From Dechloromonas sp. Dech2017 (lineage in GTDB: Bacteria > Pseudomonadota > Gammaproteobacteria > Burkholderiales > Rhodocyclaceae), in the NCBI GenBank assembly GCA_009469585.1, contig SSXW01000001.1, forward strand, positions 248,001-312,000: a stretch of DNA of 64,000 nucleotides, given 5' to 3'. The notes under the pieces were generated by a model. That model worked only from the letters and a program-made list of their open reading frames with translations. It did no database searches and was not told where the DNA came from. The translations under genes were made by a program, and so were the position numbers. Shown here piece after piece: positions 39,161 to 50,542 of this stretch. Every line of letters starts with the position of its first letter. Within the stretch, counting starts at the first letter, position 1.

Positions 39161-41086
39161 TCAGCGGCTGTTCAGCGCGCGGGCGATGAAATGCCGGCCG
39201 ACACGTGGTTTTGGCACGCGTTCGTCGAACCAGGCGCGCACGTCGTCGTCGAGGCCGATGCCGTGCATGTAGTTGTAAAGGGCCTTGTTCAGCGCCTTGC
39301 CGAGGCGGTCGTGGTCGACCCCGGTCGGGTCGGTGAAGCCGACGTCGTTGCTGGCGAAGCTGACCGGCGGCAGCGGCTGCAGCGTGATGCCGTATTCGGC
39401 CGGATTCTGGCCGACCGGCGAATGCACGGTGCACGCGAAACGGTGGAAGAAGCCGGACTGGATGCAGCCCTCGGCGAACAGCTGGCGGACGTATTCGAGG
39501 GCGTCGACCGTGTCCTGCACGGTCTGCGTCGGGAAGCCGTACATCAGGTAGGCATGGACCAGGATGCCGGCCTCGCTGAAGGCGCGGGTGACGCGTGCCA
39601 CCTGGTCGACCGAGACGCCTTTTTTCATCAGCTTGAGCAGGCGGTCGGAGGCCACTTCGAGGCCGCCGGAGACGGCGATGCAACCGCTGTCGGCCAGTTG
39701 CAGGCAGAGCTCGGGGGTGAAGGATTTTTCGAAGCGGATGTTGCCCCACCACGAAATCGCCCGGTTGCGTTTTTGCAGTTCGTCGGCCAGCGCCTTGAGG
39801 GCCTTGGGCGGGGCGGCTTCGTCGACGAAATGAAAGCCGGTCTGGCCGGTTTCGGCGATGATGGCCTCGATGCGGTCGACCAGCAGTTCGGCCGGGGCGC
39901 CGTCGTAGCGGCCGATGTAGTCGAGACCGACGTCGCAGAAGCTGCATTTCTTCCAGTAGCAGCCGTGGGCCACGGTCAGCTTGTTCCAGCGCCCGTCCGA
40001 CCATAGCCGGTGCATCGGGTTGAGCATGTCGAGCAGCGACAGGTAGCGGTCGAGCGGCAGGCCATCCCAGGTCGGCGTGCCGACTTCGGTGAAGGGGACG
40101 TCGGCGTTTTCCCCGCCCTGGCTGGCGTTGAAGTAGCGCACCTTGCCGTCCACGCGGGCGTAGGTGCGCACCAGGTTGAGCCGCGGCCGGCCGCCGGCCA
40201 GGTGGTCGAGCAGGGCGAGCAGCGGCCGCTCGCCGTCGTCGAGCGTCACGTAGTCGAAATGGTCGAAGACGCGCGCCTCCTTCAGTTGGCGCAGCTCGGT
40301 ATTGACGTAGCCGCCGCCGAGCACGGTGACGATGGCCGGGTCGTGGGCCTTGATCGCCTGCGCCATGCGGAAGGCGGCATAGACCGAGCCGGGGAAGGGC
40401 ACGGAAATGAGGACAATCTGCGGCTTGTCGCGGTCGACGGCAAAAATGGTCAAATTTTCAAGTGTCGAATCGACCAGCGTCGGCGCTGCGGCCAGCGCCC
40501 GGGCCAGCGGCTCGAAGGTCGGCTGGCTGAGGGCCAGCGATTCGGCGTAGCGGACGAATTCGAAGCGCGGATCGACGGCGTCGCGCAGCACGTCGGCCAG
40601 GTCGTTCAGGTAGAGCGTCGCGAAATGTCGCGCCCGGTCCTGGATGCCGAGGGCGCCGAAGGCCCAGGCCAGCGGGTCGCCGCCGTCGTCGTCGGCCAGG
40701 TAGTTGTCGAAGGTGCGGTGAAAGCGCGGCCCCTCGGGCAGGAAGCCGCGCCCGGCGATGCGGTGGCCGAGCGAGGGGTCGCGGCCCTGGAGGAAGGCGA
40801 CGGCCGGCTCCACGGTCGCCAGGCAACGCGCCAAACAGTCGTCGAACCAGTGCAGGGCCGCGCTGCGCTTCTTCGCCGGAATCGCCTGCACCCGCTGGTG
40901 GATGGCGCGCAGCCCGGCGGCCGAGAACAGTTCGAGGACGAGGCGCAGGGCAACGTCGTCCTGCACCGCGTCGACCCCGCGCGAGCGCAGGAAGCCGGTC
41001 AGGTAGGCGGTCGACGGGTAGGGCGTGTTGAGCTGCGTCATCGGCGGGATGAGCGACAGCACGCGCGGGCGGCTGAGGTCGGCCAT
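39161..41086 (-). CDS. B12-binding-type radical SAM protein
   Basis: 641 residues. The N-terminal region (about 1-330) resembles the cobalamin-binding domain of class B radical SAM proteins (LSLIPPMTQLNTPYPSTAYLTGFLRSRG; VLISVPFPGSVYAAFRMAQAIKAHDPAIVTVLGGGYVN). The radical SAM core follows with C-x3-C-x2-C in HGCYWKKCSFCDVGLDY (about residue 370) and GGLEVASDRLLKLMKKGVS. Such proteins perform methylations or rearrangements; the product is unknown. It lies upstream of the hydrogenase operon on the same strand, with a 164-bp gap containing a promoter, so a shared function is not implied. Confidence 0.85.
   Translation of the reverse strand: MADLSRPRVLSLIPPMTQLNTPYPSTAYLTGFLRSRGVDAVQDDVALRLVLELFSAAGLRAIHQRVQAIPAKKRSAALHWFDDCLARCLATVEPAVAFLQGRDPSLGHRIAGRGFLPEGPRFHRTFDNYLADDDGGDPLAWAFGALGIQDRARHFATLYLNDLADVLRDAVDPRFEFVRYAESLALSQPTFEPLARALAAAPTLVDSTLENLTIFAVDRDKPQIVLISVPFPGSVYAAFRMAQAIKAHDPAIVTVLGGGYVNTELRQLKEARVFDHFDYVTLDDGERPLLALLDHLAGGRPRLNLVRTYARVDGKVRYFNASQGGENADVPFTEVGTPTWDGLPLDRYLSLLDMLNPMHRLWSDGRWNKLTVAHGCYWKKCSFCDVGLDYIGRYDGAPAELLVDRIEAIIAETGQTGFHFVDEAAPPKALKALADELQKRNRAISWWGNIRFEKSFTPELCLQLADSGCIAVSGGLEVASDRLLKLMKKGVSVDQVARVTRAFSEAGILVHAYLMYGFPTQTVQDTVDALEYVRQLFAEGCIQSGFFHRFACTVHSPVGQNPAEYGITLQPLPPVSFASNDVGFTDPTGVDHDRLGKALNKALYNYMHGIGLDDDVRAWFDERVPKPRVGRHFIARALNSR
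40431..40462 (-). repeat. Dispersed USS-like motif, copy 13 (inverted)
   Basis: GCGGTCGACGGC, AAAAATGG, then TCAAATTTTCAA. It is a good copy inside the radical SAM gene, encoding part of the segment ENLTIFAVDRDK. Confidence 0.75.
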
Positions 41087-41089
41087 CGC

Positions 41090-41983
41090 CTAGCGTCCGA
41101 GCTTTTGCCGGATCGCCGGCAGGGCGGCCAGCGCGGCGCGCTCGCCTTCCAGCATGGCGTCGTGGCGGGCGGTGAAATCCCAGGATTTGACGTAGGGCAA
41201 CCGGGGGCGGATGACGATGTCGGCGCCCTTCACTTCGTTGGCGGCGATGACGCCGCCCATGATGGTCGTCGTCTGCCACAGGATGGCGGTCAGGCTGTCC
41301 ACCGGCTGGCCCTCCGGGCGGGCCGAAATGTCGACGGCGATGACGAAATCGGCGCCCATTTCGCGAGCTGCCTGCACCGGCACCGGGCTGCTCAGGCCGC
41401 CATCGACATAGCTCCGGCCGCCGAACTGGGTCGGCTGGAAGACCCCCGGCACGGCGGCCGAGGCGCGCACCGCCAGGCCGGCGTCGCCGGTGCGGAAGAC
41501 GACGCGCTCGCCGCTGTTGAGGTCGGTGGCGACGACGGCGAAGGGCTTCTTCAGCTTTTCCAGCGTTCGCCGCTGCAGGTGCTGGTTGATGAAATCCTGC
41601 AGCGCCTCGCCCTTGAGAAAGCCGCGCCCACCCAGCGTCCAGTCGGCGAACAGGTTTTCGTCGAGCTGCTGGGCCAGCTTCTGCATGGTGAAGGCGTCGT
41701 TGCCTGCCGCGTAGAGCGAGCCGACGACGGCGCCGGCACTGGTGCCGACCACGTAGTCGGCGACGATGCCCTGCGACTCCAGCATCTTGATCACGCCGAT
41801 ATGGGCGAAACCGCGGGCGGCGCCGCCGCCCAGGGCGAGGCCGATTTTCGGCTTGGCGACGGGGGCGGCCGGCGCGGCCGGTGGCGTCTGCAGGCCGGCG
41901 CAACCGGACAGGGGGAGCAGGGCGCTGGCGAGCACGGCGATCAGGGCGCGCCGGCGGATTGAAGGGTGGGGAAAGGCAGGCAT
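41090..41983 (-). CDS. Patatin-like phospholipase lipoprotein
   Basis: 297 residues from the ATG at 41983. Lipoprotein signal ending in LLPLSGC, then a Pro/Ala linker and the patatin domain: GGGAARGFAHIGV oxyanion hole, GTSAG with the nucleophile Ser, and VDGG with the catalytic Asp. Similar to RssA-type serine hydrolases. The stop is 4 bp from the start of the radical SAM gene downstream. Probable location: inner or outer membrane, periplasmic face. Substrate unknown. Confidence 0.87.
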   Translation of the reverse strand: MPAFPHPSIRRRALIAVLASALLPLSGCAGLQTPPAAPAAPVAKPKIGLALGGGAARGFAHIGVIKMLESQGIVADYVVGTSAGAVVGSLYAAGNDAFTMQKLAQQLDENLFADWTLGGRGFLKGEALQDFINQHLQRRTLEKLKKPFAVVATDLNSGERVVFRTGDAGLAVRASAAVPGVFQPTQFGGRSYVDGGLSSPVPVQAAREMGADFVIAVDISARPEGQPVDSLTAILWQTTTIMGGVIAANEVKGADIVIRPRLPYVKSWDFTARHDAMLEGERAALAALPAIRQKLGR

Positions 41984-42194
41984 GACTTCTCGGTATTTCT
42001 CGGTCGATTCGAAGTGCCACGCTTGGCCCGGGGCATATCCCCGGCGCGCGACAACAGGCGCGAGGGTAACGGATTTGCGCCGGGAAGGGAAAAGGCCGGG
42101 CAGCCACTGGCTGCCATCCGGGGTGACGGGAGCCCCGGCTGTCGGTTTAAGATGGGCCACTGCCGACTCGGCCCGAAGCGAAAGCGAACCCTCC

Positions 42195-42974
42195 ATGTCC
42201 CTCATCCACACCGACATCGCCGACGACGTCGGCATCATCACCCTCTGCCACCAGGCCAAGCGCAACGCCTTGTCGGAAACGCTGATCAAGGAAGTCCAGG
42301 CGGCGCTCGGCGCCTTCAAGGCGCAGTCGGTGCGCGTCGTCATCCTGCGCGCCGAGCCGGGCGCCAAGGTGTGGTCGGCCGGGCATCTGGTCGACGAGCT
42401 GCCGGAAAGCGGCTACGACCCCCTCGGCTGGCAGGACCCGCTGCGCTCGGTGATCCGCGACATCGAGGCCCTGCCGGTGCCGGTCATCGCCATGGTCGAG
42501 GGCGGCGTCTGGGGCGGGGCCTGCGAACTGGTCTTCGCCTGCGACATGATCATCGCCACGCCGGAGGCGACCTTCGCCGCGACGCCGGCCAAGCTCGGCG
42601 TGCCCTACAACGTCTCCGGGCTGCTCACCTTCCTCACCGCGGCGACGCCGCACATCGCCAAGGAATTACTGTTCACCGGCCGGCCGATGCGAGCCAGCCG
42701 CCTGGAAATCCTGGGCATCGTCAATCACGTGGTGCCGGCCGACAAGATCGAAGCCTTCTGCCAGGACATGGCCCGGGGCATCGTCGACAACTCGCCGCTG
42801 GCGATCAGCGTCATGAAGGAACAGCTGCGCATCCTGGGCGCCGCCCAGCCGCTGTCGCCGCAGGATTTCGAGCGCATCCAGGGCCTGCGCCGGGTGGTTT
42901 ACCGCAGCGCCGACTATCGCGAGGGAATCCGCGCCTTCAAGGAAAAGCGCAAGCCGGTCTATCGCGGCGAATAG
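42195..42974 (+). CDS. scpB: Methylmalonyl-CoA decarboxylase (enoyl-CoA hydratase fold)
   Basis: 259 residues. Crotonase-fold protein resembling E. coli ScpB/YgfG by recall: AKRNALSETLIKEVQAAL, SAGHLVDELPESGYDPLGWQDPLRSVIRDIEALPVPVIAMVEGGVWGGACELVFACD, LGVPYNVSGL and the end IRAFKEKRKPVYRGE. It decarboxylates methylmalonyl-CoA to propionyl-CoA. The usual mutase neighbour is absent, so a different acyl-CoA substrate remains possible. Divergent from the patatin gene across about 210 bp. Confidence 0.85.
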   Translation: MSLIHTDIADDVGIITLCHQAKRNALSETLIKEVQAALGAFKAQSVRVVILRAEPGAKVWSAGHLVDELPESGYDPLGWQDPLRSVIRDIEALPVPVIAMVEGGVWGGACELVFACDMIIATPEATFAATPAKLGVPYNVSGLLTFLTAATPHIAKELLFTGRPMRASRLEILGIVNHVVPADKIEAFCQDMARGIVDNSPLAISVMKEQLRILGAAQPLSPQDFERIQGLRRVVYRSADYREGIRAFKEKRKPVYRGE

Positions 42975-42982
42975 GCACGCTG

Positions 42983-43004
42983 GCCGGCTGCGTTTTCAGC
43001 CGGC
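42983..43004. terminator. Convergent hairpin, possible terminator
   Basis: Perfect 8-bp stem GCCGGCTG / CAGCCGGC around CGTTTT, between scpB and the convergent MOSC gene, overlapping the MOSC stop. There is no long T run, so termination efficiency is uncertain. Confidence 0.45.
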
Positions 43005-43454
43005 GATGGACAGCCGGGCGCCGCGCCCGATTTCGCCGTCGCTCAGCACGTCGACGCGCAGGCCACCGTGGCCGGTCCACAGCGCGACCACGGCCGCCGC
43101 GCTCAGGCCGTCGCTGCTCAGGGCGCGGCCGAGCCGGGAACAGGGTTCGCACAGTTCGACGCCGCGCACCAGGACGTCGCCGATGCGGAATTCGCGGTGC
43201 ACCAGGTCGTTCAGGCGCAGGCCGCGGGTCACCAGGTTGCGGCGGGTCAGCGAGAGGTCGACTGGGCGGCCGAGCTCGGCACAGAAACGCTCGATTTCCT
43301 CGGCTTCGACCAGGGTCAGGTTCTGCCCCGGGTAGTCGTTGCGGCCGAAATTATGGTCGCCGCGTATCCCCAGGCCGCCGACGACGGCGATGGTCGGGCA
43401 GTCGACCTGGGCGGCGTCCGGCGCCGGGGCGATGAACAGGCGTTCGATGATCAT
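42996..43454 (-). CDS. MOSC domain protein
   Basis: 152 residues, a stand-alone MOSC (molybdenum cofactor sulfurase C-terminal-like) domain: GGLGIRGDHNFGRN near residue 27, ERFCAELGRPVDLSLTRRNLVTRGLRLNDL, FRIGDVLVRGVELCEPCSRLG with the conserved Cys, and a final HGGLRVDVLSDGEIGRGA. Members bind Moco or act in sulfur carriage and detoxification (YiiM-like). No molybdenum gene is adjacent. Confidence 0.85.
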   Translation of the reverse strand: MIIERLFIAPAPDAAQVDCPTIAVVGGLGIRGDHNFGRNDYPGQNLTLVEAEEIERFCAELGRPVDLSLTRRNLVTRGLRLNDLVHREFRIGDVLVRGVELCEPCSRLGRALSSDGLSAAAVVALWTGHGGLRVDVLSDGEIGRGARLSIAG

Positions 43455-43494
43455 CGGCTAGCCCGGCAGCCCGCCATGCTTTGCTGGTGGGCGC

Positions 43495-45444
<1,950 letters not shown>

Positions 45445-45598
45445 GGTGGCAACAACGGGCGGGTGACGGGAAGGGCGGCGGGAGGGCGGCAGGCGCCGCG
45501 GGCGGGATTCTAACCCGGTGGCTCGGGGAAGCGGGCTCGGTTGCCGGTCGGGCGCCGGCCCGGCCGCTGGTCGCGGCCCGGGCCGGATGGCGGCGAAA

Positions 45599-46243
45599 TC
45601 AGTTGCCGCAGCCGCCCCGGCAGCTGTCGTAGGTGGCCTGGCAGGCGCCGCCGGCGGCGCCGTGCTGGCAGGTCCACAGCCGGTCGGCGCAGGTCCGCAG
45701 GCAGGCGTTCCAGGCGTCCTGGCGGGGCGAGGGCTGGCTGGGCAGCGGCAGGCGCAGCACGTCGCCGCTGCTCGCCCGGCAGTTGTCGAGCTGGACCTGG
45801 CGGGCCGGGCCGGGCAGCACCTTCCATTCGTTGCCGAGGCCGCGCAGTTCGTCCTGCAGGCCGGCGATGTCCTGGTGCTTGAGCTGGTCGCTGTCGAGCA
45901 GGGTGTTGAGGGCGACGCAGTCGGCCTGGTGGGCGGCTGCCTCGGGGTAGTCGGCGGCGTTGCCGGGCTGGCTGCGGCGGGCGCACTGGTGGGCGTAGAA
46001 GAACAGCCGGGCATTGGCGCTCAGGCTGGGCAGGACGTCGGCGTTGAAGCGGATGACCGGCCGGCCGCGCTGGCTGACGGTGCGCACGAGCACCGGCTGG
46101 GCCGGATCGGCGACGGCGCGCAACAGGTTGCCGCGGCCGTCGAGGCAGCCTTCGAGGACCAGGGTTTCGCTGGCGCCGGCCAGACCGTTGAGGATCAGGA
46201 TCAAGGCACTGCCAACTATCGTTCGCCAGATTTTGCTGGTCAT
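45599..46243 (-). CDS. Secreted cysteine-rich protein of unknown function
   Basis: 214 residues with a Sec signal (TSKIWRTIVGSALILILNGLAGA). The mature part has a strand-rich first half (LVLEGCLDGRGNLLRAVADPAQPVLVRTV) and a Cys-rich C-terminus (NACLRTCADRLWTCQHGAAGG and CQATYDSCRGGCG) probably held by disulfides in the periplasm. No family recognised. Confidence 0.65.
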   Translation of the reverse strand: MTSKIWRTIVGSALILILNGLAGASETLVLEGCLDGRGNLLRAVADPAQPVLVRTVSQRGRPVIRFNADVLPSLSANARLFFYAHQCARRSQPGNAADYPEAAAHQADCVALNTLLDSDQLKHQDIAGLQDELRGLGNEWKVLPGPARQVQLDNCRASSGDVLRLPLPSQPSPRQDAWNACLRTCADRLWTCQHGAAGGACQATYDSCRGGCGN

Positions 46244-46325
46244 TGGGCGCTCCCTTCGAGGTGTCGTAAGCCTTCACGATACGCGATAAATCGCCGCTTT
46301 AAAATCGTCCGGCATGGGGAAAAGC

Positions 46326-46361
46326 ATTTCGATTTTGGCCGGAAATTGCCGTTGACCGCAG
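46326..46361 (+). repeat. Dispersed USS-like motif, copy 14
   Basis: ATTTCGATTTTGGCCGG, AAATTGCC, then GTTGACCGCAG. It is intergenic, one of the closest copies to consensus. Confidence 0.8.
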
Positions 46362-46466
46362 TATTTTTGCTCGGCGGTGAAGCTATCGGCTCGGCCATGC
46401 TGTCCAACACGCATGTGGCATAATGGGCAATCACGCGGATTGCATCCTGACCATAAAGGAGACGCC

Positions 46467-46673
46467 ATGACTCAGGATCACCCATCGCATCACCGGACAT
46501 CGAGCGATTTCCAGCCGCGCGGCGCCGACCGCCGCCGCCACAACGTGCTGTCCCCGCCGCCCTACCACGCCGCCGAAGGCCTTGTGCTGGTGGACCGGCG
46601 TTCGCCGGTTGACCGGCGCGCCACCTGGATCAAGCCTTTCCGATTGTTCGAGCGCAACGGCGACGCCGGCTGA
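46467..46673 (+). CDS. Small basic hypothetical protein
   Basis: 68 residues from the ATG at 46467, with AAAGGAG 6 bp upstream. Rich in Arg, His and Pro ([38 protein letters not shown]); two DRR repeats give it a PilZ- or RNA-contact-like look, but no fold can be named. Followed 73 bp later by the DUF808 gene. Confidence 0.6.
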   Translation: MTQDHPSHHRTSSDFQPRGADRRRHNVLSPPPYHAAEGLVLVDRRSPVDRRATWIKPFRLFERNGDAG

Positions 46674-46746
46674 GCCGCCGGCACCTTCGCACCTTTTCGC
46701 TGGCGCCCGGTTAGAATCGGGCATCCCGATTTCATGGAATGACCCG

Positions 46747-47670
46747 ATGGCCGGAGCCAGCCTGTTTGCCCTGCTCGACGATATCGCCAGCGTCCTCGAC
46801 GACGTGGCGGCGATGACCAAGGTCGCCGCCAGGAAAACGGCCGGCGTGCTCGGCGACGACCTGGCGCTCAACGCCCAGCAGGTGGCCGGCGTGCGTGCCG
46901 AGCGGGAATTGCCGGTGGTGTGGGCGGTTGCCGTCGGTTCGCTGAAAAACAAGCTGATCCTGGTGCCGGCGGCGCTGGCCATCAGCGCCTTGGCGCCGTG
47001 GGCGGTGACGCCGCTGCTGATGCTCGGCGGCCTCTACCTCTGTTTCGAGGGCGTCGAGAAACTGGCCCACAAATGGCTGCACGGCGCCGGCGAGGACGCC
47101 GCCCGCCATGCCGCCGAAGTGGCGGCGGTGGCCGATGAGGCGGTCGATCTGGTGGCCTTCGAGGCGGAAAAGATCAAGGGGGCGATCCGCACCGATTTTG
47201 TGCTGTCGGCCGAGATCATCGTCATCGCGCTCGGCACGGTGGCCGGGCAGCCGCTGGCCACCCAGCTTGCCGTGCTGGCCGGTATCGGCCTGCTGATGAC
47301 GGTCGGCGTCTACGGCCTGGTCGCCGCCATCGTCAAGATGGACGATCTCGGCCAGCATCTGCTGGAAAAGGGTGGCGGTCCCGGGCCGGCGGTCGGTCGC
47401 CTGCTGTTGGCGGCGGCGCCGAAACTGATGAAGGCGCTGGCCGTGGTCGGTACGGCGGCGATGTTCCTGGTCGGCGGCGGCATCCTGGTGCATGGCATCG
47501 GGCCGCTGCATCAGGCCATCGAACACCTGGCCGGGCAGGCCGGTGCGGTCGGCGGCGTGGTGTCGATGGCGCTCGACGGGGTGGTCGGGGTCATCGGAGG
47601 GGCGCTGGCCCTGGCCGGCTTCACGGGATTGGGCAAAGTGGCGGCAGCGGCCAGGGGGGCGCAGGCATGA
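46747..47670 (+). CDS. DUF808 (YedI-like) inner membrane protein
   Basis: 307 residues. Starts [43 protein letters not shown], the hallmark of DUF808 proteins, followed by several membrane helices ([53 protein letters not shown]; a C-terminal [25 protein letters not shown]). Role unknown. Translationally coupled (ATGA) to the next gene. Confidence 0.88.
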   Translation: MAGASLFALLDDIASVLDDVAAMTKVAARKTAGVLGDDLALNAQQVAGVRAERELPVVWAVAVGSLKNKLILVPAALAISALAPWAVTPLLMLGGLYLCFEGVEKLAHKWLHGAGEDAARHAAEVAAVADEAVDLVAFEAEKIKGAIRTDFVLSAEIIVIALGTVAGQPLATQLAVLAGIGLLMTVGVYGLVAAIVKMDDLGQHLLEKGGGPGPAVGRLLLAAAPKLMKALAVVGTAAMFLVGGGILVHGIGPLHQAIEHLAGQAGAVGGVVSMALDGVVGVIGGALALAGFTGLGKVAAAARGAQA

Positions 47671-48737
47671 GCAAGGCATTGCGTTGGTCGGAAAAATGGT
47701 TCCGTTTCGGGCTGTGGATCGTCGCCTTCGTTTTCGCCAGCTTCCTGATCGGCCTGGGCGGAACCATCGTCGATGACCTGCCCAAGGTCGAGCAGCGCTA
47801 CACGCTGGACAATTTCATCGAGCAGCCGGCCGCCCAGAACCTGCGCGCTGAACTCAAGACGCTGCGCGACAAGCGCCAGGTGGCGCAGGACGCCCACGAC
47901 CAGGCGCAGCTCAAGCACAACGGGGCTCGCGCCAACTCGACGGCGGCGCGCGACACCTTCAACGGCTGGCTGGCCACCCGCCAGGCCACCAAGCGCCCGG
48001 AGCAGGACGGCGAACTGATCGAACGGACCCAGTCCCTGGAGGAACTGAAGATCCTCGAGCGCCAGGCGCTGGCCGCCGTCGAGCGCCAGCAGCAGGCGTT
48101 GCTCGACGCCCGCCAGGCCGAGGAACGCGCCCAGCGCGAGTTGCGCAAGCTGGAGGAGGCCGCCGCGGTCAAACTGAACGTCGCCCAGCGCAGCCAGGAG
48201 TTGCGCGTCTTCGGCTACCGCCTGGCCCTGACCCTGCCGCTGCTCGCCGTCGCCGGCTGGCTGTTCGCCAAAAAGCGGCAGAGCACCTGGTGGCCCTTCG
48301 TCTGGGGCTTCATCTACTTCGCGCTGTTCGCCTTCTTCGTTGAGCTGGTTCCCTATCTGCCGAGCTACGGTGGCTACGTGCGCTATGCGGTCGGCATCGT
48401 GCTTACCGTGCTGGTCGGGCGCTACGCCATCCTGGCCCTCAACCGTTACCTCGAACGGCAGAAGCAGGCCGAAGCCATGCCCGACACCGAGCGGCGCCGC
48501 GAGCTTGGCTACGACACGGCGCTGGCCCGGTTGGCCAAGAAGGTCTGCCCGGGCTGCGAACGGCCCGTCGACCTGACCAACGCGGCGATCGATTTCTGCC
48601 CGCACTGCGGCATCTGCCTCTTCGACCGCTGCGGGTCGTGCCGCGAGCGGAAGAGCGCCTTCGCCCGCTTCTGCCATGCCTGCGGGGCGGCGGGGAACGA
48701 GACGCCGGGTCGAACGACAGCCGGCGGGCCGGCGTGA
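47667..48737 (+). CDS. Membrane protein with coiled coil and double zinc ribbon
   Basis: 356 residues. N-terminal helix ([16 protein letters not shown]), a long periplasmic-type coiled coil (about 50-175, [35 protein letters not shown]), three further helices ([15 protein letters not shown] and following), then a cytosolic C-terminus with two zinc-ribbon pairs: CPGCERPVD...FCPHCG and [19 protein letters not shown]. It starts in the stop of the DUF808 gene. No named family; a scaffold or stress-envelope function is a guess. Confidence 0.7.
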   Translation: MSKALRWSEKWFRFGLWIVAFVFASFLIGLGGTIVDDLPKVEQRYTLDNFIEQPAAQNLRAELKTLRDKRQVAQDAHDQAQLKHNGARANSTAARDTFNGWLATRQATKRPEQDGELIERTQSLEELKILERQALAAVERQQQALLDARQAEERAQRELRKLEEAAAVKLNVAQRSQELRVFGYRLALTLPLLAVAGWLFAKKRQSTWWPFVWGFIYFALFAFFVELVPYLPSYGGYVRYAVGIVLTVLVGRYAILALNRYLERQKQAEAMPDTERRRELGYDTALARLAKKVCPGCERPVDLTNAAIDFCPHCGICLFDRCGSCRERKSAFARFCHACGAAGNETPGRTTAGGPA

Positions 48738-48771
48738 ATTTCGATTTTGACCGGTTTTTCCGGTTGACCGT
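48738..48771 (+). repeat. Dispersed USS-like motif, copy 15
   Basis: ATTTCGATTTTGACCGG, TTTTTCC, then GGTTGACCGTGG. It is intergenic, directly after the stop at 48737. Confidence 0.75.
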
Positions 48772-48824
48772 GGCGGTGGCCGGCCGGTCGCGTCCGGCGA
48801 CCCTGGCCGTTGGCTGAATCGGCA

Positions 48825-50003
48825 ATGCCGCCGGTCAACATGCCGCGCGGCGTCTGGGTGCTCGGCCTGGTCAGCCTGCTGATGGACGTTTCGTCGGAAA
48901 TGATCCACAGCCTGCTGCCGCTGTTCATGGTCACCGTGCTCGGCGCCAGCGCCCTGCAGGTCGGCCTGATCGAAGGCTTGGCCGAGGCGACGGCGCTGAT
49001 CGTCAAGGTCTTTTCCGGGGCGCTCAGCGATTATTTCGGCCAGCGCAAGCCGCTGGCCGTGCTCGGCTACGGGCTGGGCGCGCTGACCAAGCCCTTGTTC
49101 GCCATCGCCCCGGGCATTGGCCTGGTGCTTACGGCGCGCCTGGTCGACCGGGTCGGCAAGGGCATCCGCGGCGCGCCGCGCGATGCGCTGATTGCCGACA
49201 TCGTGCCGCCGGCCATCCGCGGCGCCGCCTACGGCCTGCGCCAGTCGCTCGACACTGTCGGCGCCTTCCTCGGCCCGTTGCTGGCGGTCGGCCTGATGAT
49301 CCTGTGGGCCGACGACTTCCGCGCCGTGTTCTGGGTGGCGGTGATCCCTGGCACCTTGGCCGTCGGGCTGCTGCTGTTCGGCCTCCGCGAGCCGCCGCGC
49401 CCGGCCGGCGAACAGCGCCGCAACCCGATCCGCCGGGAAAACCTGAAGCGCCTCGGGGCGGCCTACTGGTCGGTGGTCGCCGTCGGCGTGCTGTTCACGC
49501 TGGCCCGCTTCAGCGAGGCCTTCCTGGTCCTGCGCGCCGAGCAGGGCGGCATTCCGCTGGCCCTGGTGCCGCTGGTCATGGTCGCCATGAACGTCGTCTA
49601 TGCCTTGTCGGCCTATCCCTTCGGCAAGCTGGCCGACCGTTTCAGCCACACCGCCTTGCTCGCCCTCGGGCTGGTCGTGCTGATCGCCGCCGACCTGGTG
49701 CTCGCTTCCGGCCGCCAGTGGAGCACGGTGCTGGCCGGCGTCGCCCTGTGGGGCCTGCACATGGGCATGACCCAGGGCCTGCTCGCCACCATGGTCGCCG
49801 ATACGGCGCCGGCCGATCTGTTCGGTACTGCCTTCGGCATGTTCAACCTGGCGAGCGGCCTTGCCATGCTGGTCGCCAGCGTGCTGGCCGGGCTGCTCTG
49901 GGACAGCCTGGGTGCCGAATTCACCTTCTACGCCGGGGCGGCTTTCTGCGGCCTGACGCTGCTCGGACTGGGGCGCCTGCGCTTGTCTGCAGCGGGGTCT
50001 TAG
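48825..50003 (+). CDS. MFS transporter
   Basis: 392 residues from the ATG at 48825; an in-frame TTG at 48810 is possible but unsupported. About 12 helices. Begins MPRGVWVLGLVSLLMDVSSEMIHSLLPLFMVTVLGAS, then GLVLTARLVDRVGKGIRGAPRDALIADI, a pattern of the MFS group related to tetracycline and multidrug efflux carriers (DHA1-like). Substrate unknown. Confidence 0.85.
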   Translation: MPPVNMPRGVWVLGLVSLLMDVSSEMIHSLLPLFMVTVLGASALQVGLIEGLAEATALIVKVFSGALSDYFGQRKPLAVLGYGLGALTKPLFAIAPGIGLVLTARLVDRVGKGIRGAPRDALIADIVPPAIRGAAYGLRQSLDTVGAFLGPLLAVGLMILWADDFRAVFWVAVIPGTLAVGLLLFGLREPPRPAGEQRRNPIRRENLKRLGAAYWSVVAVGVLFTLARFSEAFLVLRAEQGGIPLALVPLVMVAMNVVYALSAYPFGKLADRFSHTALLALGLVVLIAADLVLASGRQWSTVLAGVALWGLHMGMTQGLLATMVADTAPADLFGTAFGMFNLASGLAMLVASVLAGLLWDSLGAEFTFYAGAAFCGLTLLGLGRLRLSAAGS

Positions 50004-50111
50004 CGGGGACGAACGGCAGGAATTTTTTGGCGTATCGGCAACCTTTTTTCGATGCCATCGTCAAATCGTTCGTCATCAACCGTGGCCGATCGCTCGGCAG
50101 GGAGTCCCACC

Positions 50112-50510
50112 ATGTACCGCCATCTGATTTTCCTTCCGGCTGTGCTGCTCTGTTCGGCCGGTTTCGCCCAGGAAGAGGGCACGCGCCTGTCGCGCGACGA
50201 GTTGCTGGCTTTCCTCCCGAATGCCGAGGTGACCAGCTACAGCAGGGCGGGCAGCGTGCGGCGATGGAAGAACGAGCCGGACGGCAAATTCGTCGCCTCC
50301 ACCGACAACAAGAAATACGGCAACCCGATGGGCAATTCGAGCGCCACCGCCTCGGGCACCTGGCAGGTGAACGACGACGGCAAGTACTGCATCAAGATCG
50401 ACTGGAAGCGTGAGGCCGAAGACTGGTGCGCGGCTATCATCAAGACCGCGGATGGCAGCTTTTACCTGAACCGGGTCGACCCGGCGCGCAAGATCGAATT
50501 CAAGAAGTAG
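50112..50510 (+). CDS. DUF995-like secreted protein
   Basis: 132 residues from the ATG at 50112, with AGGGAG 9 bp upstream. Signal peptide (MYRHLIFLPAVLLCSAGFAQ). The mature part has the DUF995-like pattern: LSRDELLAFLPNAEV, then WKNEPDGKFVAS, SGTWQVNDDGKYCIKIDWK and a final WCAAIIKTADGSFYL. Such small periplasmic proteins are common but uncharacterised. Confidence 0.7.
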   Translation: MYRHLIFLPAVLLCSAGFAQEEGTRLSRDELLAFLPNAEVTSYSRAGSVRRWKNEPDGKFVASTDNKKYGNPMGNSSATASGTWQVNDDGKYCIKIDWKREAEDWCAAIIKTADGSFYLNRVDPARKIEFKK

Positions 50511-50542
50511 GGCGGGCTGCCGGGGTGGGCGCCTGACCCGTC

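Noticed and set aside
46590..46625. GGTTGACCGG sequence resembling the core of the dispersed motif
   Set aside because: No A/T tracts precede it and the last core bases differ; it lies in a repeated GACCGGCG context.
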